Origin: Paracoccus sediminilitoris
Lineage (GTDB): Bacteria; Pseudomonadota; Alphaproteobacteria; Rhodobacterales; Rhodobacteraceae
Direction of reading: 5' to 3'
DNA length: 64,000 nt
NCBI RefSeq assembly: GCF_003259195.1
Contig: NZ_QJPK01000001.1
Location: forward strand, 124,001 to 188,000
Shown: one piece after another, positions 26,919 through 35,807 of the stretch
How the letters are laid out: the number at the start of each line of letters is the position of its first letter
Numbering within the stretch: position 1 is the stretch's first letter
Position numbers and translations under genes: made by a program
Notes under the pieces: generated by a model
Database searches by the model: none
The model's input: the letters and a program-made list of their open reading frames with translations, nothing else
Told to the model about the DNA's origin: nothing

Positions 26919-26968
26919 GTCGCGACCGGGATACAACGGCACCGCTTACAACACGAACCGGTCGCGAC
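26919..26968. repeat. Inverted repeat downstream of eutC
   Basis: GTCGCGACCGG (26919-26929) and its exact complement (26958-26968) are separated by 28 bases. It could form a long-loop hairpin at the end of the eut transcript, or be a protein site. There is no T-run directly after it. Confidence 0.45.
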
Positions 26969-27144
26969 ATGGCGAGTCTGCCATGAAGATATAAAAGTTT
27001 TCCCTATGCGCGCACGGGGAGGACGAAAAATCCCGACCGGGGACGCCTGCCGACGCACTTGGTCCATCGCTCTGAACGCGAAAAACCGCGCAAGCCAATC
27101 GGCTGCCCGTGGTGGTTGTCTTGTGTCTTCAAACAGGGAGAAAG

Positions 27145-27219
27145 TGGCAGCCCGTAGGGGAATCGAACCCCTCTTTCCAGGTTGAAAACCTGGCGTCCTA
27201 ACCGATAGACGAACGGGCC
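27145..27219 (-). tRNA. tRNA-Glu (anticodon TTC)
   Basis: A 75-nucleotide tRNA including an encoded CCA. The acceptor stem pairs GGCCCGT with ACGGGCT (a G-U pair at the first position), the anticodon arm is CCAGG-TTTTCAA-CCTGG with anticodon TTC, and the T arm is GAGGG-GTTCGAT-TCCCCT-like. It reads GAA/GAG codons. It stands alone, divergent from gatC, the subunit of the amidotransferase that corrects misacylated Gln-tRNA charged with glutamate. Confidence 0.97.
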
Positions 27220-27521
27220 ACTCTGTGTCGCTGCCAGTCTTGCTTGGCTGCGTTGAAGCGGTGTTTAGGCAAAGCGTCCGAGAGGCGCAAGCACAAAAAT
27301 CGCCTTTCGATGAAAAAACTTCGAAATTCCGAAAAAGCCTAATAAATGCTGCGATATTAAGGCGTAACGTCGGGCACCCTTTCCCGATACCATGGGGTGG
27401 CGGCGACTGTTTGACAGAATCACGACACGGGCGCCGACCCGAATGCACCCCCTATCCCCATGCGGCAGCTTGCAGCCTTTCGCGCGGGGTTGTAGACCCG
27501 CGCCCAACGAAAGGAGACGTC
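27220..27521. other. Divergent intergenic region between tRNA-Glu and gatC
   Basis: A 302-base gap, AT-richer than its surroundings (about 27285-27370). It contains a TTGACA hexamer at 27411-27416 without a convincing -10, and a 7-bp hairpin GCGCGGG / CCCGCGC (27482-27503) ending 10 bases before the gatC ribosome site AAAGGAG. It must hold promoters for both flanking genes. I see no gene in it. Confidence 0.5.
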
Positions 27522-27809
27522 ATGTCGATCACCGAGGACGAGGCCCGCAAGGTCGCCCATCTGGCGCGCATCGCGGTCGATGACGCCCAACTGCCGGCGC
27601 TGGCGCGCGAGCTGAGCGGCATCCTGCACTTCATGGAACAGCTGACCGAGGTCGATGTCGACGGCATCGAACCGATGACGGGCGTCACGCCCATGCGCCT
27701 GAAGCGGCGCGAGGATGTCGTGACCACGGGCGGCATGCCCGACCGTATCCTGTCGAATGCGCCCGATGCGCGCGAAGGCTTCTTTGCCGTCCCGAAGGTG
27801 GTGGAATGA
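27522..27809 (+). CDS. gatC: Asp-tRNA(Asn)/Glu-tRNA(Gln) amidotransferase subunit C
   Basis: Small 95-residue subunit that wraps around GatA and steadies the GatCAB complex. That complex converts Glu-tRNA(Gln) and Asp-tRNA(Asn) to the correctly amidated forms. The conserved start [16 protein letters not shown], the [10 protein letters not shown] centre and the C-terminal [12 protein letters not shown] are all present. A good AAAGGAG site precedes the ATG. The stop overlaps the gatA start by 4 bases. Confidence 0.96.
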   Translation: MSITEDEARKVAHLARIAVDDAQLPALARELSGILHFMEQLTEVDVDGIEPMTGVTPMRLKRREDVVTTGGMPDRILSNAPDAREGFFAVPKVVE

Positions 27810-29290
27810 CCGATCTGAACACGCTTACCATCGCCGATGCCCGCGACGCGCTGGCCAAGGGCGACGTCACCTCGGTCGAACTGACCGACGCCTGCCTGAC
27901 CGCCATCGAAGGCGCGGGCGCGCTGAACGCCTTTGTCCACAAGACGCCCGACATGGCCCGCGACATGGCGCGCGCCGCGGATGCGCGGCTGAAGGCGGGC
28001 GACGCCACGGCGCTGACCGGCATTCCCCTGGGGATCAAGGACGTCTTCTGCGTCAAGGGCGTGCCGGGCCAGGCGGCCAGCAACATCCTGAAGGGCTTTG
28101 TTCCCGAATACGAATCCACCGTGACGCAGAACCTGTGGAACGCGGGCGCGGTCATGCTGGGCAAGCTGAACCAGGACGAATTCGCGATGGGTTCGACCAA
28201 CGAATCCAGCAGCTATGGGCCGGCGGTGAACCCGTGGCGTCTGCCGGACGGCACGCAACTGACGCCGGGCGGGTCCTCGGGCGGGTCGGCGGCGGCGGTG
28301 GCGGCCGATCTGTGCCTGGCCGCGACTGGCACCGATACCGGCGGATCGATCCGCCAGCCCGCGGCCTTCACCGGCACGGTGGGTCTGAAGCCCACCTATG
28401 GCCGCGTCAGCCGGTGGGGCGTGATCGCCTATGCCTCCAGCCTGGATCAGGCGGGTCCGATGACCAAGACGGTCCGCGATGCCGCGATCATGCTGGGTGC
28501 GATGGCATCCGCCGATCCGCAGGATTCGACCAGCGCCGACATCCCCGTGCCCGATTTCGAGGCCGCCCTGACCGGCGACATCCGCGGCAAGCGCATCGGC
28601 ATCCCCCGCGAATACCGGATGGAGGGCATGCCGCCCGAAATCGACGCCCTGTGGACCCAAGGCGCCGAAATGCTGCGCGACGCGGGCGCCGAGATCGTCG
28701 ACATCAGCCTGCCGCACACGAAATACGCCCTGCCCGCCTATTACGTCATCGCCCCGGCCGAGGCGTCGTCGAACCTGGCGCGCTATGACGGGGTGCGCTA
28801 TGGCCACCGCGCGAAACTGGGCGCGGGCGACGGGATCGACGATCTTTACGCCAAGACCCGCGCCGAAGGCTTCGGCCCCGAGGTTCAGCGCCGCATCATG
28901 ATCGGCACCTATGTGCTGTCGGCAGGCTTCTATGACGCCTATTACAACCGCGCCCGCAAGGTCCGCGCGCTGATCAAGCGTGACTTCGACAACGCCTTCG
29001 CCGATGGCATCGACGCGATCCTGGCGCCCACGACGCCGTCATCGGCCTTCCCGCTTGGGTCGGTGGACAAGGGCGACCCGGTTCAGATGTATCTGAACGA
29101 CGTCTTCACCGTGACGCTGAACCTGGCCGGTCTGCCGGGCATCGCCGTGCCCGTCGGGCGCGACAGCAAGGGCCTGCCCTTGGGTCTGCAGATGTTCGGT
29201 CGCCCTTTCGGCGAGGCCGACCTGCTGAACCAGGCCTTGGTGCTGGAGCGGGCCGCAGGATTTGTGGCCAAGCCGGATCGCTGGTGGTAA
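27806..29290 (+). CDS. gatA: Asp-tRNA(Asn)/Glu-tRNA(Gln) amidotransferase subunit A
   Basis: Amidase subunit that frees ammonia from glutamine for GatB. The 494 residues carry the amidase-signature triad: lysine in [11 protein letters not shown], the cis-serine in [13 protein letters not shown] and the nucleophilic serine in [14 protein letters not shown]. The C-terminus ends normally (VAKPDRWW). It is coupled to gatC by ATGA overlap. gatB is not nearby, as is common in alphaproteobacteria. A small lipoprotein gene follows 31 bases downstream. Confidence 0.97.
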   Translation: MTDLNTLTIADARDALAKGDVTSVELTDACLTAIEGAGALNAFVHKTPDMARDMARAADARLKAGDATALTGIPLGIKDVFCVKGVPGQAASNILKGFVPEYESTVTQNLWNAGAVMLGKLNQDEFAMGSTNESSSYGPAVNPWRLPDGTQLTPGGSSGGSAAAVAADLCLAATGTDTGGSIRQPAAFTGTVGLKPTYGRVSRWGVIAYASSLDQAGPMTKTVRDAAIMLGAMASADPQDSTSADIPVPDFEAALTGDIRGKRIGIPREYRMEGMPPEIDALWTQGAEMLRDAGAEIVDISLPHTKYALPAYYVIAPAEASSNLARYDGVRYGHRAKLGAGDGIDDLYAKTRAEGFGPEVQRRIMIGTYVLSAGFYDAYYNRARKVRALIKRDFDNAFADGIDAILAPTTPSSAFPLGSVDKGDPVQMYLNDVFTVTLNLAGLPGIAVPVGRDSKGLPLGLQMFGRPFGEADLLNQALVLERAAGFVAKPDRWW

Positions 29291-29321
29291 CGTCCGGCGA
29301 TAACCTGATGTCGGAGGCAAG

Positions 29322-29663
29322 ATGCGCGGCTGGTTGATCTTATCTGTGCTGGCCCTGGCCGGCTGCGGCGAACACCGGGGCTGGAACCCGAATTATCAGT
29401 TCGAGAACGACGCCTATGGCAAGTATCGCACCGCGCGCGAAGCAGCGCTGGTCGCGGGAACGTCGCCTGCCATGGCCATCCCGGTGGCGCGGCCTTTCTA
29501 CAGCCCCTCGCCCACCAAGATCGCGGGTCGCAGCCCGGTGCCGGTGCCCGCCACGATGGGCCTGCCTTCGACTCAGCCTGCGACCCAGCCCGGGGCGCAA
29601 CCTGTGGCGCGTCGCGATCCGGATGCGCCGATCCCGATCGTGTCCCCCGAAATGATGCCCTGA
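29322..29663 (+). CDS. Small lipoprotein of unknown function
   Basis: A 113-residue predicted lipoprotein. The signal peptide ends in the lipobox LAGC (cysteine 15), and the mature part has PNYQFENDAYGKYRTAREAALVAG followed by a proline-rich, low-complexity C-terminus. A GGAGG site precedes the ATG. It is between gatA and an amidase gene and probably shares their transcript. The EN-rich motif after the lipid anchor resembles other Rhodobacteraceae lipoproteins, but no function is known. Confidence 0.75.
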   Translation: MRGWLILSVLALAGCGEHRGWNPNYQFENDAYGKYRTAREAALVAGTSPAMAIPVARPFYSPSPTKIAGRSPVPVPATMGLPSTQPATQPGAQPVARRDPDAPIPIVSPEMMP

Positions 29664-29680
29664 CCCGCAAGGACGAACCC

Positions 29681-30316
29681 ATGGACGGCCCCAGCCCGAA
29701 CCACGGCGATCGCCGCGGCCAACGCCCCCGGCTGATCGTCCTGCATTACACCGGCATGGCGGATGCGGCCTCGGCCCGCGCGCGCCTGTCGGACCCGGTG
29801 GCCGAGGTCAGCGCCCATTGGCTGATCCACGAAGACGGCTATGCCGACATGCTGGTCTCTGAAGATCGCCGCGCCTGGCACGCGGGCGACGGCAGCTGGC
29901 AGGGCCAGGCCGACGTCAATTCCCGCAGCATCGGCATCGAGATCGCCAACCCCGGCAACCGCCCCTTTGCCGCCCGTCAGATGGATACACTGGAAAACCT
30001 GCTGGGCCGCATCATGAGCCGCTGGCAGATCGGCCCCGAGGGCGTCATCGCCCATTCCGACATGTCGCCGGGGCGCAAGGTCGATCCCGGCCCGCGCTTC
30101 GATTGGGAACGGCTGGCCCGGCAAGGGCTGGCGATCTGGCCATCGGACCGTCACGGCCCCGCCCTGCCCTTGGCGGAATGCCTGACCCGCATCGGCTATC
30201 CCGATGTCGAACCCGCCAAACGTCTGGCGGCCTTCCGCCTGCGGTTCCGCCCTTGGGCGCATGGCCCCGAAACCGAGGAAGATCGGCGCATCGCCGCCAG
30301 CCTGCTGCCCGCCTGA
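29681..30316 (+). CDS. N-acetylmuramoyl-L-alanine amidase (AmpD/AmiD type)
   Basis: A 211-residue Amidase_2 enzyme that cleaves the bond between N-acetylmuramic acid and the peptide in muropeptides. Zinc ligands are visible: His in LIVLHYTGMA, His in AWHAGDG or the AHSDMSPGRKVDPG stretch, and the Asp of KVDPG. The catalytic glutamate lies in IGIEIANPG. No signal peptide is seen, so it is probably cytoplasmic and acts in cell-wall recycling like AmpD. A C-terminal tail (about 160-211) resembles a degenerate peptidoglycan-binding domain with CLTRIGYPDVEPAKRLAAFR. Confidence 0.9.
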   Translation: MDGPSPNHGDRRGQRPRLIVLHYTGMADAASARARLSDPVAEVSAHWLIHEDGYADMLVSEDRRAWHAGDGSWQGQADVNSRSIGIEIANPGNRPFAARQMDTLENLLGRIMSRWQIGPEGVIAHSDMSPGRKVDPGPRFDWERLARQGLAIWPSDRHGPALPLAECLTRIGYPDVEPAKRLAAFRLRFRPWAHGPETEEDRRIAASLLPA

Positions 30317-30380
30317 TTGCGCCCCGTAACCCCCCCGGATCGACCATTGACGCGCCGTCCGATCCCCGCCATACCGACCG

Positions 30381-30757
30381 CGCGCGGAGGGCTGGATGAC
30401 CGCGGCGGGGCAACCTGTCGAGGAAAGTCCGGACTCCATGAGGTAATGGTGCCGGGTAACGCCCGGCGGGGGCAACCCCAGGGAAAGCGCCACAGAGAAC
30501 AGACCGCCTGTCTTCGGATCGGTAAGGGTGAAACGGTGGGGTAAGAGCCCACCGGGGGGCTGGCAACAGCGCCCGCATGGCAAGCCCCACCAGGAGCAAT
30601 GCCGAATAGGGATCGCGCGCGGCGCAAGCCGCAGGGCCACCTTGCCCCAGCAGATCCGGGTAGGCAGCTAGATCCGTCCGGTAACGGACGGACCAGAGGA
30701 ATGGTCATCCAGCCGCGCAAGCGGTGGACAAAATCCGGCTTACAGGCCCTCCGCGCG
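30381..30757 (+). ncRNA. rnpB: RNase P RNA, class A
   Basis: The catalytic RNA that matures tRNA 5' ends. The closing P1 helix is a perfect 12-bp pair, CGCGCGGAGGGC at the 5' end and GCCCTCCGCGCG at the 3' end. Universal conserved blocks are present in order: GAGGAAAGTCCGGACTCC, ACAGAGAACAGACCGCC, GGTGAAACGGTG-like with TAAGAGCCCACC, AGGAGCAATGCCGAATAG and ACAAAATCCGGCTTACA. Length is about 377 nucleotides. It lies 64 bases after the amidase gene and ends only 3 bases before the stop codon of the convergent coiled-coil gene. Confidence 0.97.
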
Positions 30758-30760
30758 TCT

Positions 30761-31201
30761 TCAGGTCTTCTTCTTGCCGGTCGTGGCGCGGGCTTCGGTC
30801 GCGCGGGCGATGGCATTCGCCGCCTCGTCCTGCATCTTCTGGGCAAAGCCGACCATCTGGGCTGCATAGGCCTCGGACCAGGCCGCGAAATCGCCGCCCT
30901 TCATCTTGCTGGCGGATGCGCGCATCTCCTCTCCGCGCGCCTTCATGGCGGCGAACTGATCCTCCCACGACTTCTGCATCGTCTCCCACTGGTTGCGGGC
31001 CTGATCGCCGGCCTGGTCGAAATACTCCTTCATCTGGCGCTGCATCTGGTCCTGGCGTTCGGCGGCGCTGTCCTGCCACTTCTTGATGCCGGCCATCATT
31101 TCGTCGTTGCGGGCGGTCATTTCGGACTGCCAGCTGGCCGAGCGTTCCTCGAACATGCGGGCGTTCTCGGCCAGGCTGGAAAACATGTCGGACAATTTCA
31201 T
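30761..31201 (-). CDS. Phasin-like helical protein of unknown function
   Basis: A 146-residue, almost entirely alpha-helical protein rich in Gln, Met, Ala and charged residues, with repeated WQ/KWQD-type patterns. Examples are ERSASWQSEM, GIKKWQDSAAERQ and NQWETMQKSWEDQF. It has no signal peptide. The composition resembles phasins and other amphipathic coiled-coil proteins, and a TTGKKKT tail is basic. I chose the start at 31201 (MKLSDMFSSL), which follows an AGGAGGAA site. The gene converges on rnpB with a 3-base gap. A phasin role is a guess from shape only. Confidence 0.65.
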   Translation of the reverse strand: MKLSDMFSSLAENARMFEERSASWQSEMTARNDEMMAGIKKWQDSAAERQDQMQRQMKEYFDQAGDQARNQWETMQKSWEDQFAAMKARGEEMRASASKMKGGDFAAWSEAYAAQMVGFAQKMQDEAANAIARATEARATTGKKKT

Positions 31202-31236
31202 GGGCGTTCCTCCTCCGATGACGGGCCAATGAAGAA

Positions 31237-31274
31237 GGCCCCCGACCGCAAGCCTGCGTCCGGGGGCCTTTTTT
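31237..31274 (+). terminator. Strong hairpin with plus-strand T-run between phasin-like gene and mltG
   Basis: Stem GGCCCCCG / CGGGGGCC with a 16-base loop. TTTTTT follows on the plus strand and TTCTTC on the minus strand. On the minus strand it would end the mltG transcript. On the plus strand it is a better terminator, although the only plus-strand gene upstream is rnpB, 480 bases away. Confidence 0.75.
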
Positions 31275-31292
31275 GTCAAATGCCGAAGCGAT

Positions 31293-32477
31293 CTACTGGT
31301 CCGTCTGGACCGGGCTGTCGGTGGGCAGACCGCGTGCCCGTTCGATCTCGCGCCAACGCGCGACGGCGGCGTTGTGTTCGTCCAGCGTGCGGGAAAACTG
31401 GTGCCCGCCCGACCCGTCGGCGACGAAATAGATGTAATCCGTCTGGTCGGGGTTCAGCGCCGCGTTGATCGCCGCGCGACCGGGATTGGCGATGGGCGTG
31501 GGCGGCAGCCCGTCGATGCGATAGGTGTTGTAGGGCGTTTCGGCATTCAGCTCCGACCGGCGCAACCCGCGGTCCAGGATGCCCTGCCCGTTCGTCACGC
31601 CATAGATGACGGTCGGGTCCGTCTGCAGGCGCATCCCCTGGCGCAGGCGGTTCACGAAGACGCTGGCCACCTGCGGGCGTTCCCCCGCGATGCCGGTTTC
31701 CTTTTCCACGATCGAGGCCATGATCAGCGCCTCCTGCGGGTTGTCATAGGGCAGGCCAAAGGGACGGGCCTCCCATTCGGCGGCCAGGATGTCGGCCTGA
31801 CGCTTGGCCATGTCGGCCAGGATCGCGCTGCGGTCGGCACCCTTTTTCAGCAGATAGGTGTCGGGGGCCAGGCTGCCTTCGGCAGGCGTTTCATCGATGT
31901 CGCCGGTCAGGAAACTGGCCGCCTTCAGCGCCTCTACGACCTGCCAGCTGGTCACGCCCTCGGCCATGACCAGCGACAGGCGCACATCGGCCTGTTCCTC
32001 GGCGTCAGTGATGGTCTGCGGACGATCCTCGGCACCGGGCACATAGCGGGCCATTTCCTCATAGGCGCCGGTTTCGGGGTTCATGTCGCGCAAAAGAACC
32101 GTGTTTTCGCGCACGCCGACGCGGATCAGCACCTCGGTCCCGCAGGTCGACGGGCCGCCCGCCGTCACGGTGTCGACGATCTGTTCCATGCTGGCATTGG
32201 GCTGCATCAGAAAGCTGCCGAATTTCAGGTCTCGCGACTTGCCAAGGTAATCGGCGCCTGCGCGAAAGATATAGGCGTTGGAAATCGCCCCTTGTTCGGC
32301 CAACCGGTTGCTGACCGCGTTCAGGCTTGCCCCGGGCGCGATCTGGACGCATTGCGCGACCTCGCTTGGGCCCGGGCCGCTGAATTCCGACTTGCCCCAA
32401 GCGATCAGACCCGCCAAGGCCACCAGCAGAACAATCGCCAGCGTCAAAAAATTCGAGGCGATGTTGCGCCAGATCAT
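31293..32477 (-). CDS. mltG: Endolytic murein transglycosylase MltG (YceG)
   Basis: An inner-membrane lytic transglycosylase, 394 residues, that cuts nascent glycan strands and sets their length. One N-terminal transmembrane helix (about 8-28) is followed by a LysM-like region (about 40-100) and the YceG domain (about 170-380). The catalytic glutamate is in ASIVEKETG, followed by GMRLQTDPTVIYG and the ending ELNAETPYNTYRIDGLPPTPI, all family hallmarks. The start overlaps the fabF stop (ATGA), a pairing common in Rhodobacterales. Confidence 0.95.
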   Translation of the reverse strand: MIWRNIASNFLTLAIVLLVALAGLIAWGKSEFSGPGPSEVAQCVQIAPGASLNAVSNRLAEQGAISNAYIFRAGADYLGKSRDLKFGSFLMQPNASMEQIVDTVTAGGPSTCGTEVLIRVGVRENTVLLRDMNPETGAYEEMARYVPGAEDRPQTITDAEEQADVRLSLVMAEGVTSWQVVEALKAASFLTGDIDETPAEGSLAPDTYLLKKGADRSAILADMAKRQADILAAEWEARPFGLPYDNPQEALIMASIVEKETGIAGERPQVASVFVNRLRQGMRLQTDPTVIYGVTNGQGILDRGLRRSELNAETPYNTYRIDGLPPTPIANPGRAAINAALNPDQTDYIYFVADGSGGHQFSRTLDEHNAAVARWREIERARGLPTDSPVQTDQ

Positions 32478-33736
32478 TCGGCGACCTTCCCCATGACCAG
32501 GCTGGCATTGGTGCCACCAAAGCCGAAGCTGTTGGACAACACGACATCGACCTTGCGGCGCACGGCGGCATTGGCGGCCAGATCCAGCTTGGGCGTCACG
32601 GCGGGGTTGTCCAGGTTGATCGTCGGCGGGCAGATCTGGTCGCGGATCGCCAGCACGCAGAAGATCGCCTCGACCGCGCCAGCAGCACCCAGCAGGTGGC
32701 CGATACTGGATTTGGTCGATGACATCACCGCGTTGCCCGCATGATCGCCCAGCAGGCGCTCGACCGCGCCCAGTTCTATCGTGTCGGCCATGGTGCTGGT
32801 GCCATGGGCGTTGATGTAGTCGATCTGCGACGGATCGACCTTGGCCGAACGCAGCGCCGCCTGCATGGCGCGGAAACCGCCATCGCCATCTTCCGATGGC
32901 GCGGTGATGTGATAGGCGTCGCCCGAGAGACCATAGCCCAGTACTTCGGCATAGATCTTGGCGCCGCGCGCCTTGGCGTGTTCGTACTCCTCCAGCACGA
33001 CGACACCCGCGCCCTCACCCATGACGAAGCCGTCGCGGTCGGCGTCATAGGGACGGCTGGCCTTGGTGGGATCGTCCTGATGCTGGGTGGACAGCGCCTT
33101 GCAGGCGTTGAAGCCCGCGATGCCGATCTCGCTGATCGGGCTTTCCGCACCGCCCGCGACCATCACGTCCGCATCGCCCAGCATAATCATGCGGGCCGCA
33201 TCGCCGATGGCATGCGCGCCCGTCGAACAGGCCGTCACCACCGCGTGGTTCGGCCCCTTGAAACCATAGCGGATCGACACCTGCCCCGAGATCAGGTTGA
33301 TCAGCGCGCCGGGGATGAAGAAGGGGCTGACCCGCTTGGGCCCGCGTTCTTTGATCAGCACGGCCGTTTCCGCGATCGAGGTCAGCCCGCCGATACCCGA
33401 ACCCAGCATCACGCCGGTCCGCAGGCGGTCTTCCTCGTCCTCGGGCATCCAGCCGGCATCCGTCACGGCCTGATGCGCCGCAGCCACGCCGTAAAGGATG
33501 AAATCATCGACCTTGCGGCGATCCTTGGGGGCCATCCAGTCATCGGGATTGAAGGTGCCGTCATTGCCGTCGCCGAAGGGGATCTCGCAGGCGTATTTGG
33601 TGACCACGTCCTTGGCGTCAAAGCGCGTGATCGGTCCCGCACCCGATTTTCCGGCCAGAAGCCGTTCCCAGGTCGCCTCCACGCCCGAGGCCAGCGGCGT
33701 GACCATTCCCAATCCGGTGACAACAACCCTGCGCAT
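32474..33736 (-). CDS. fabF: 3-oxoacyl-[acyl-carrier-protein] synthase II
   Basis: Elongating condensing enzyme of type II fatty acid synthesis, 420 residues. The nucleophile is C170 (VVTACSTGAHA), and the two histidines lie in INAHGTSTMAD (about 309) and SSIGHLLGAAG (about 346). Of two adjacent in-frame ATGs, I chose 33736 because AAGGAA is 6 bases upstream; the one at 33742 touches the ribosome site. acpP, which often precedes fabF, is not here: the upstream neighbour is the adenosine kinase operon. fabF is coupled to mltG by overlap. Confidence 0.95.
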   Translation of the reverse strand: MRRVVVTGLGMVTPLASGVEATWERLLAGKSGAGPITRFDAKDVVTKYACEIPFGDGNDGTFNPDDWMAPKDRRKVDDFILYGVAAAHQAVTDAGWMPEDEEDRLRTGVMLGSGIGGLTSIAETAVLIKERGPKRVSPFFIPGALINLISGQVSIRYGFKGPNHAVVTACSTGAHAIGDAARMIMLGDADVMVAGGAESPISEIGIAGFNACKALSTQHQDDPTKASRPYDADRDGFVMGEGAGVVVLEEYEHAKARGAKIYAEVLGYGLSGDAYHITAPSEDGDGGFRAMQAALRSAKVDPSQIDYINAHGTSTMADTIELGAVERLLGDHAGNAVMSSTKSSIGHLLGAAGAVEAIFCVLAIRDQICPPTINLDNPAVTPKLDLAANAAVRRKVDVVLSNSFGFGGTNASLVMGKVAE

Positions 33737-33866
33737 CGGCATTTCCTTCGGCTTTTCGCAATTTTCAAACCTGATACACGCGCCGCGCCAGCCGCGCAAC
33801 GTCACGAAGCCGAGATCGCCGGTCGCAAGGCAAAGCATCGCCATGGCGGGAACCGGCCCGGGGGGT

Positions 33867-33886
33867 GCGGGGGGCTGGCCCCCCGC
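33867..33886 (-). terminator. Hairpin after the adenosine kinase gene
   Basis: Perfect 8-bp GC stem GCGGGGGG / CCCCCCGC with loop CTGG, starting about 20 bases after the kinase stop and ahead of fabF. It has no clear T-run; termination is inferred from position. Confidence 0.5.
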
Positions 33887-33904
33887 CCGTCGCGGGACGC
33901 AGGA

Positions 33905-34912
33905 TCAGATCAGCCCTTCGGCGCTGAATTCGGCCATCACGTCCCGCTCGGGGCGTGCGCCGACATGGGTGATCACCTCGGCGGCAGCGATGCACCCCAT
34001 CCGACCCGCAACGGCCAGCGGACGCCCCGTCGCCAGGCCATAGATCAACCCTGCGGCGAACTGATCGCCCGCGCCCGTCGCATCGACCGGCACGATCCGG
34101 TGGACCGGGGCCGTCACGCGTTCACCGTCGCGGATCAGGATGGCGTCATCGCCCGACCGCGTGCAGATGACCGTCCCGCAATCGGCGGCGGCCAGACGCA
34201 GCGCCTCCTCCAGGTCCTCGACCTGATAAAGCGCGGTCCATTCATGCACGTTGCCGATCACGTAATCCATCGGGCCCGCCACCAGCTTGCGGAAATCCTC
34301 GCGGTGGCGATCGACGCAGAACGGGTCCGACAGGGCGATGCCCGCCTGCCCGCCCGCATCGTGACAGGCGCGGGCCGCCTTCAGAAAGGCATCCTTGCCC
34401 TTTGGCTTGTCGAACAGATACCCCTCCAGGAACAGCCAACCCGCGCCCTGAAAGACCGACGGGTTCACGTCATCGGGCCCCAGTTCGGCGGAAATTCCCA
34501 GATAGGTGTTCATCGACCGCTCGCCATCCGGCGTCACCATGATCATGCTGCGCGAGGTCGGCAGCTGATCGCCCCCCACCGGCGGGTTCACGAAGACGGT
34601 GCCCGCCGCCTCGGTCTGCTCGGCATAGGACAGGCCAAGCGCATCATCGGCGACCCGTCCGATGAAGGCGGTCTTCAGGCCCAGCTTGCCGATCCCCGCC
34701 AGGCTGTTGGCGACCGATCCGCCGGGGATCAGCCGCGCCCGCTGCCCGCTGCCCAACTGCCCCTCGGCGGCCATCAACTCGTTCGAGCGGTCCAGATCGA
34801 CCAGCTGCATGATGCCCTTCTGGACGCCCAGGGCTGCCAGGCGATCCTCGGCGACGGGGGCGATCACGTCCATCACGGCATTGCCGATCCCGATCACATA
34901 GGGGGTGGTCAT
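33905..34912 (-). CDS. PfkB-family kinase, probable adenosine kinase
   Basis: Ribokinase-fold sugar or nucleoside kinase, 335 residues. The C-terminal signature PVDATGAGDQFAAGLIYGLA contains the catalytic aspartate and anion hole, and IPGGSVANSLAGIGKLG near residue 65 is the N-terminal signature. The overall pattern (YVIGIGNAVMDVIAPV, LGISAELGPDDV, SDPFCVDRHR) matches the adenosine kinase group of alphaproteobacteria, which makes AMP from adenosine for purine salvage. It overlaps the nth stop by 4 bases. Substrate choice within the PfkB family is probable, not proven. Confidence 0.82.
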   Translation of the reverse strand: MTTPYVIGIGNAVMDVIAPVAEDRLAALGVQKGIMQLVDLDRSNELMAAEGQLGSGQRARLIPGGSVANSLAGIGKLGLKTAFIGRVADDALGLSYAEQTEAAGTVFVNPPVGGDQLPTSRSMIMVTPDGERSMNTYLGISAELGPDDVNPSVFQGAGWLFLEGYLFDKPKGKDAFLKAARACHDAGGQAGIALSDPFCVDRHREDFRKLVAGPMDYVIGNVHEWTALYQVEDLEEALRLAAADCGTVICTRSGDDAILIRDGERVTAPVHRIVPVDATGAGDQFAAGLIYGLATGRPLAVAGRMGCIAAAEVITHVGARPERDVMAEFSAEGLI

Positions 34913-35571
34913 TGGGTCTTCTCCTCATAGGGACACAGGTCGGCAATCGGGCAGATCGCGCAACGGGGCCGTCTGGCCTGACAGATATAGCGGCCATGCA
35001 GGATCAGCCAGTGATGCGCATGGACCTGAAAACGGGCTGGGACATGGTCCTCGATGGCGCGTTCGACCTCGTCGACATCGCGGCCGGGGGCGATGCGGGT
35101 GCGGTTGCCGACGCGAAAGATATGCGTGTCGACCGCCTGCGCGGGATGGTCAAAGGCGCAGGACAGCACCACATTGGCGGTCTTTCGCCCCACCCCCGGC
35201 AGGCTCATCAGGGCGGCACGGCTGTCGGGGACCTCGCTGCCATATTGATCGACCAGGATCTGCGACAGCGCCATGACATTCTTGGCCTTCTGCCGGAACA
35301 GCCCGATGGTCTTGATATGTTCGGTCACGCCCTCAAGCCCCAAGGCCAGCATCTTTTCGGGCGTGTCGGCCACCGCGAACAGCCCGCGCGTGGCCTTGTT
35401 CACGCCCACATCGGTCGCCTGCGCCGACAGCGCGACGGCCACGACCAGCGTGAACGGGTTCACATAATCCAGCTCGGTTTCCGGCGCGGGATCGGCGGTC
35501 TGAAACCGCTGAAAGATCGCGACCTGATCGGCAAAGGGCAATGCGGCGGGTGGTTTCTTGGAGCTGGCCAT
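34909..35571 (-). CDS. nth: Endonuclease III
   Basis: Bifunctional DNA glycosylase/AP lyase for oxidised pyrimidines, 220 residues. The helix-hairpin-helix LPGVGRKTANVVL holds the catalytic lysine K130, and D148 in AVDTHIFRV is the second catalytic residue. The C-terminal 4Fe-4S cluster cysteines follow the CX6CX2CX5C spacing (CQARRPRCAICPIADLC). It is first in a two-gene operon with the adenosine kinase. Transcription starts in the 236-base gap shared with the divergent OmpA-type lipoprotein. Confidence 0.96.
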   Translation of the reverse strand: MASSKKPPAALPFADQVAIFQRFQTADPAPETELDYVNPFTLVVAVALSAQATDVGVNKATRGLFAVADTPEKMLALGLEGVTEHIKTIGLFRQKAKNVMALSQILVDQYGSEVPDSRAALMSLPGVGRKTANVVLSCAFDHPAQAVDTHIFRVGNRTRIAPGRDVDEVERAIEDHVPARFQVHAHHWLILHGRYICQARRPRCAICPIADLCPYEEKTQ

Positions 35572-35807
35572 GGGACATGCTTTTGAACGGCTGAGGGGGC
35601 TAATGCAAGCGCGTCGACATCACGCGGCAGCTGTCCCGATTGTGACGTGAATTCAGCCGCCTCAACGAAACAGTGACTTTCTTTCGGGACGGAACTGCGA
35701 CAGCGTGCCACGCGTTAGCCGCGTATCCCGGAATCGGGAACGCCATCAGAACGTCGCGCGCAGCCGGGCATGACCCAAGGCCGCGCAGTCAGAGGAAAGG
35801 GAGCCCG
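35572..35807. promoter_or_regulatory. Divergent promoter region nth / OmpA-type lipoprotein
   Basis: A 236-base gap between divergent genes. The GGAAAGGGAG site directly before 35808 serves the lipoprotein. Promoters for both genes must lie here, but I cannot single out confident -35/-10 pairs. Confidence 0.4.
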
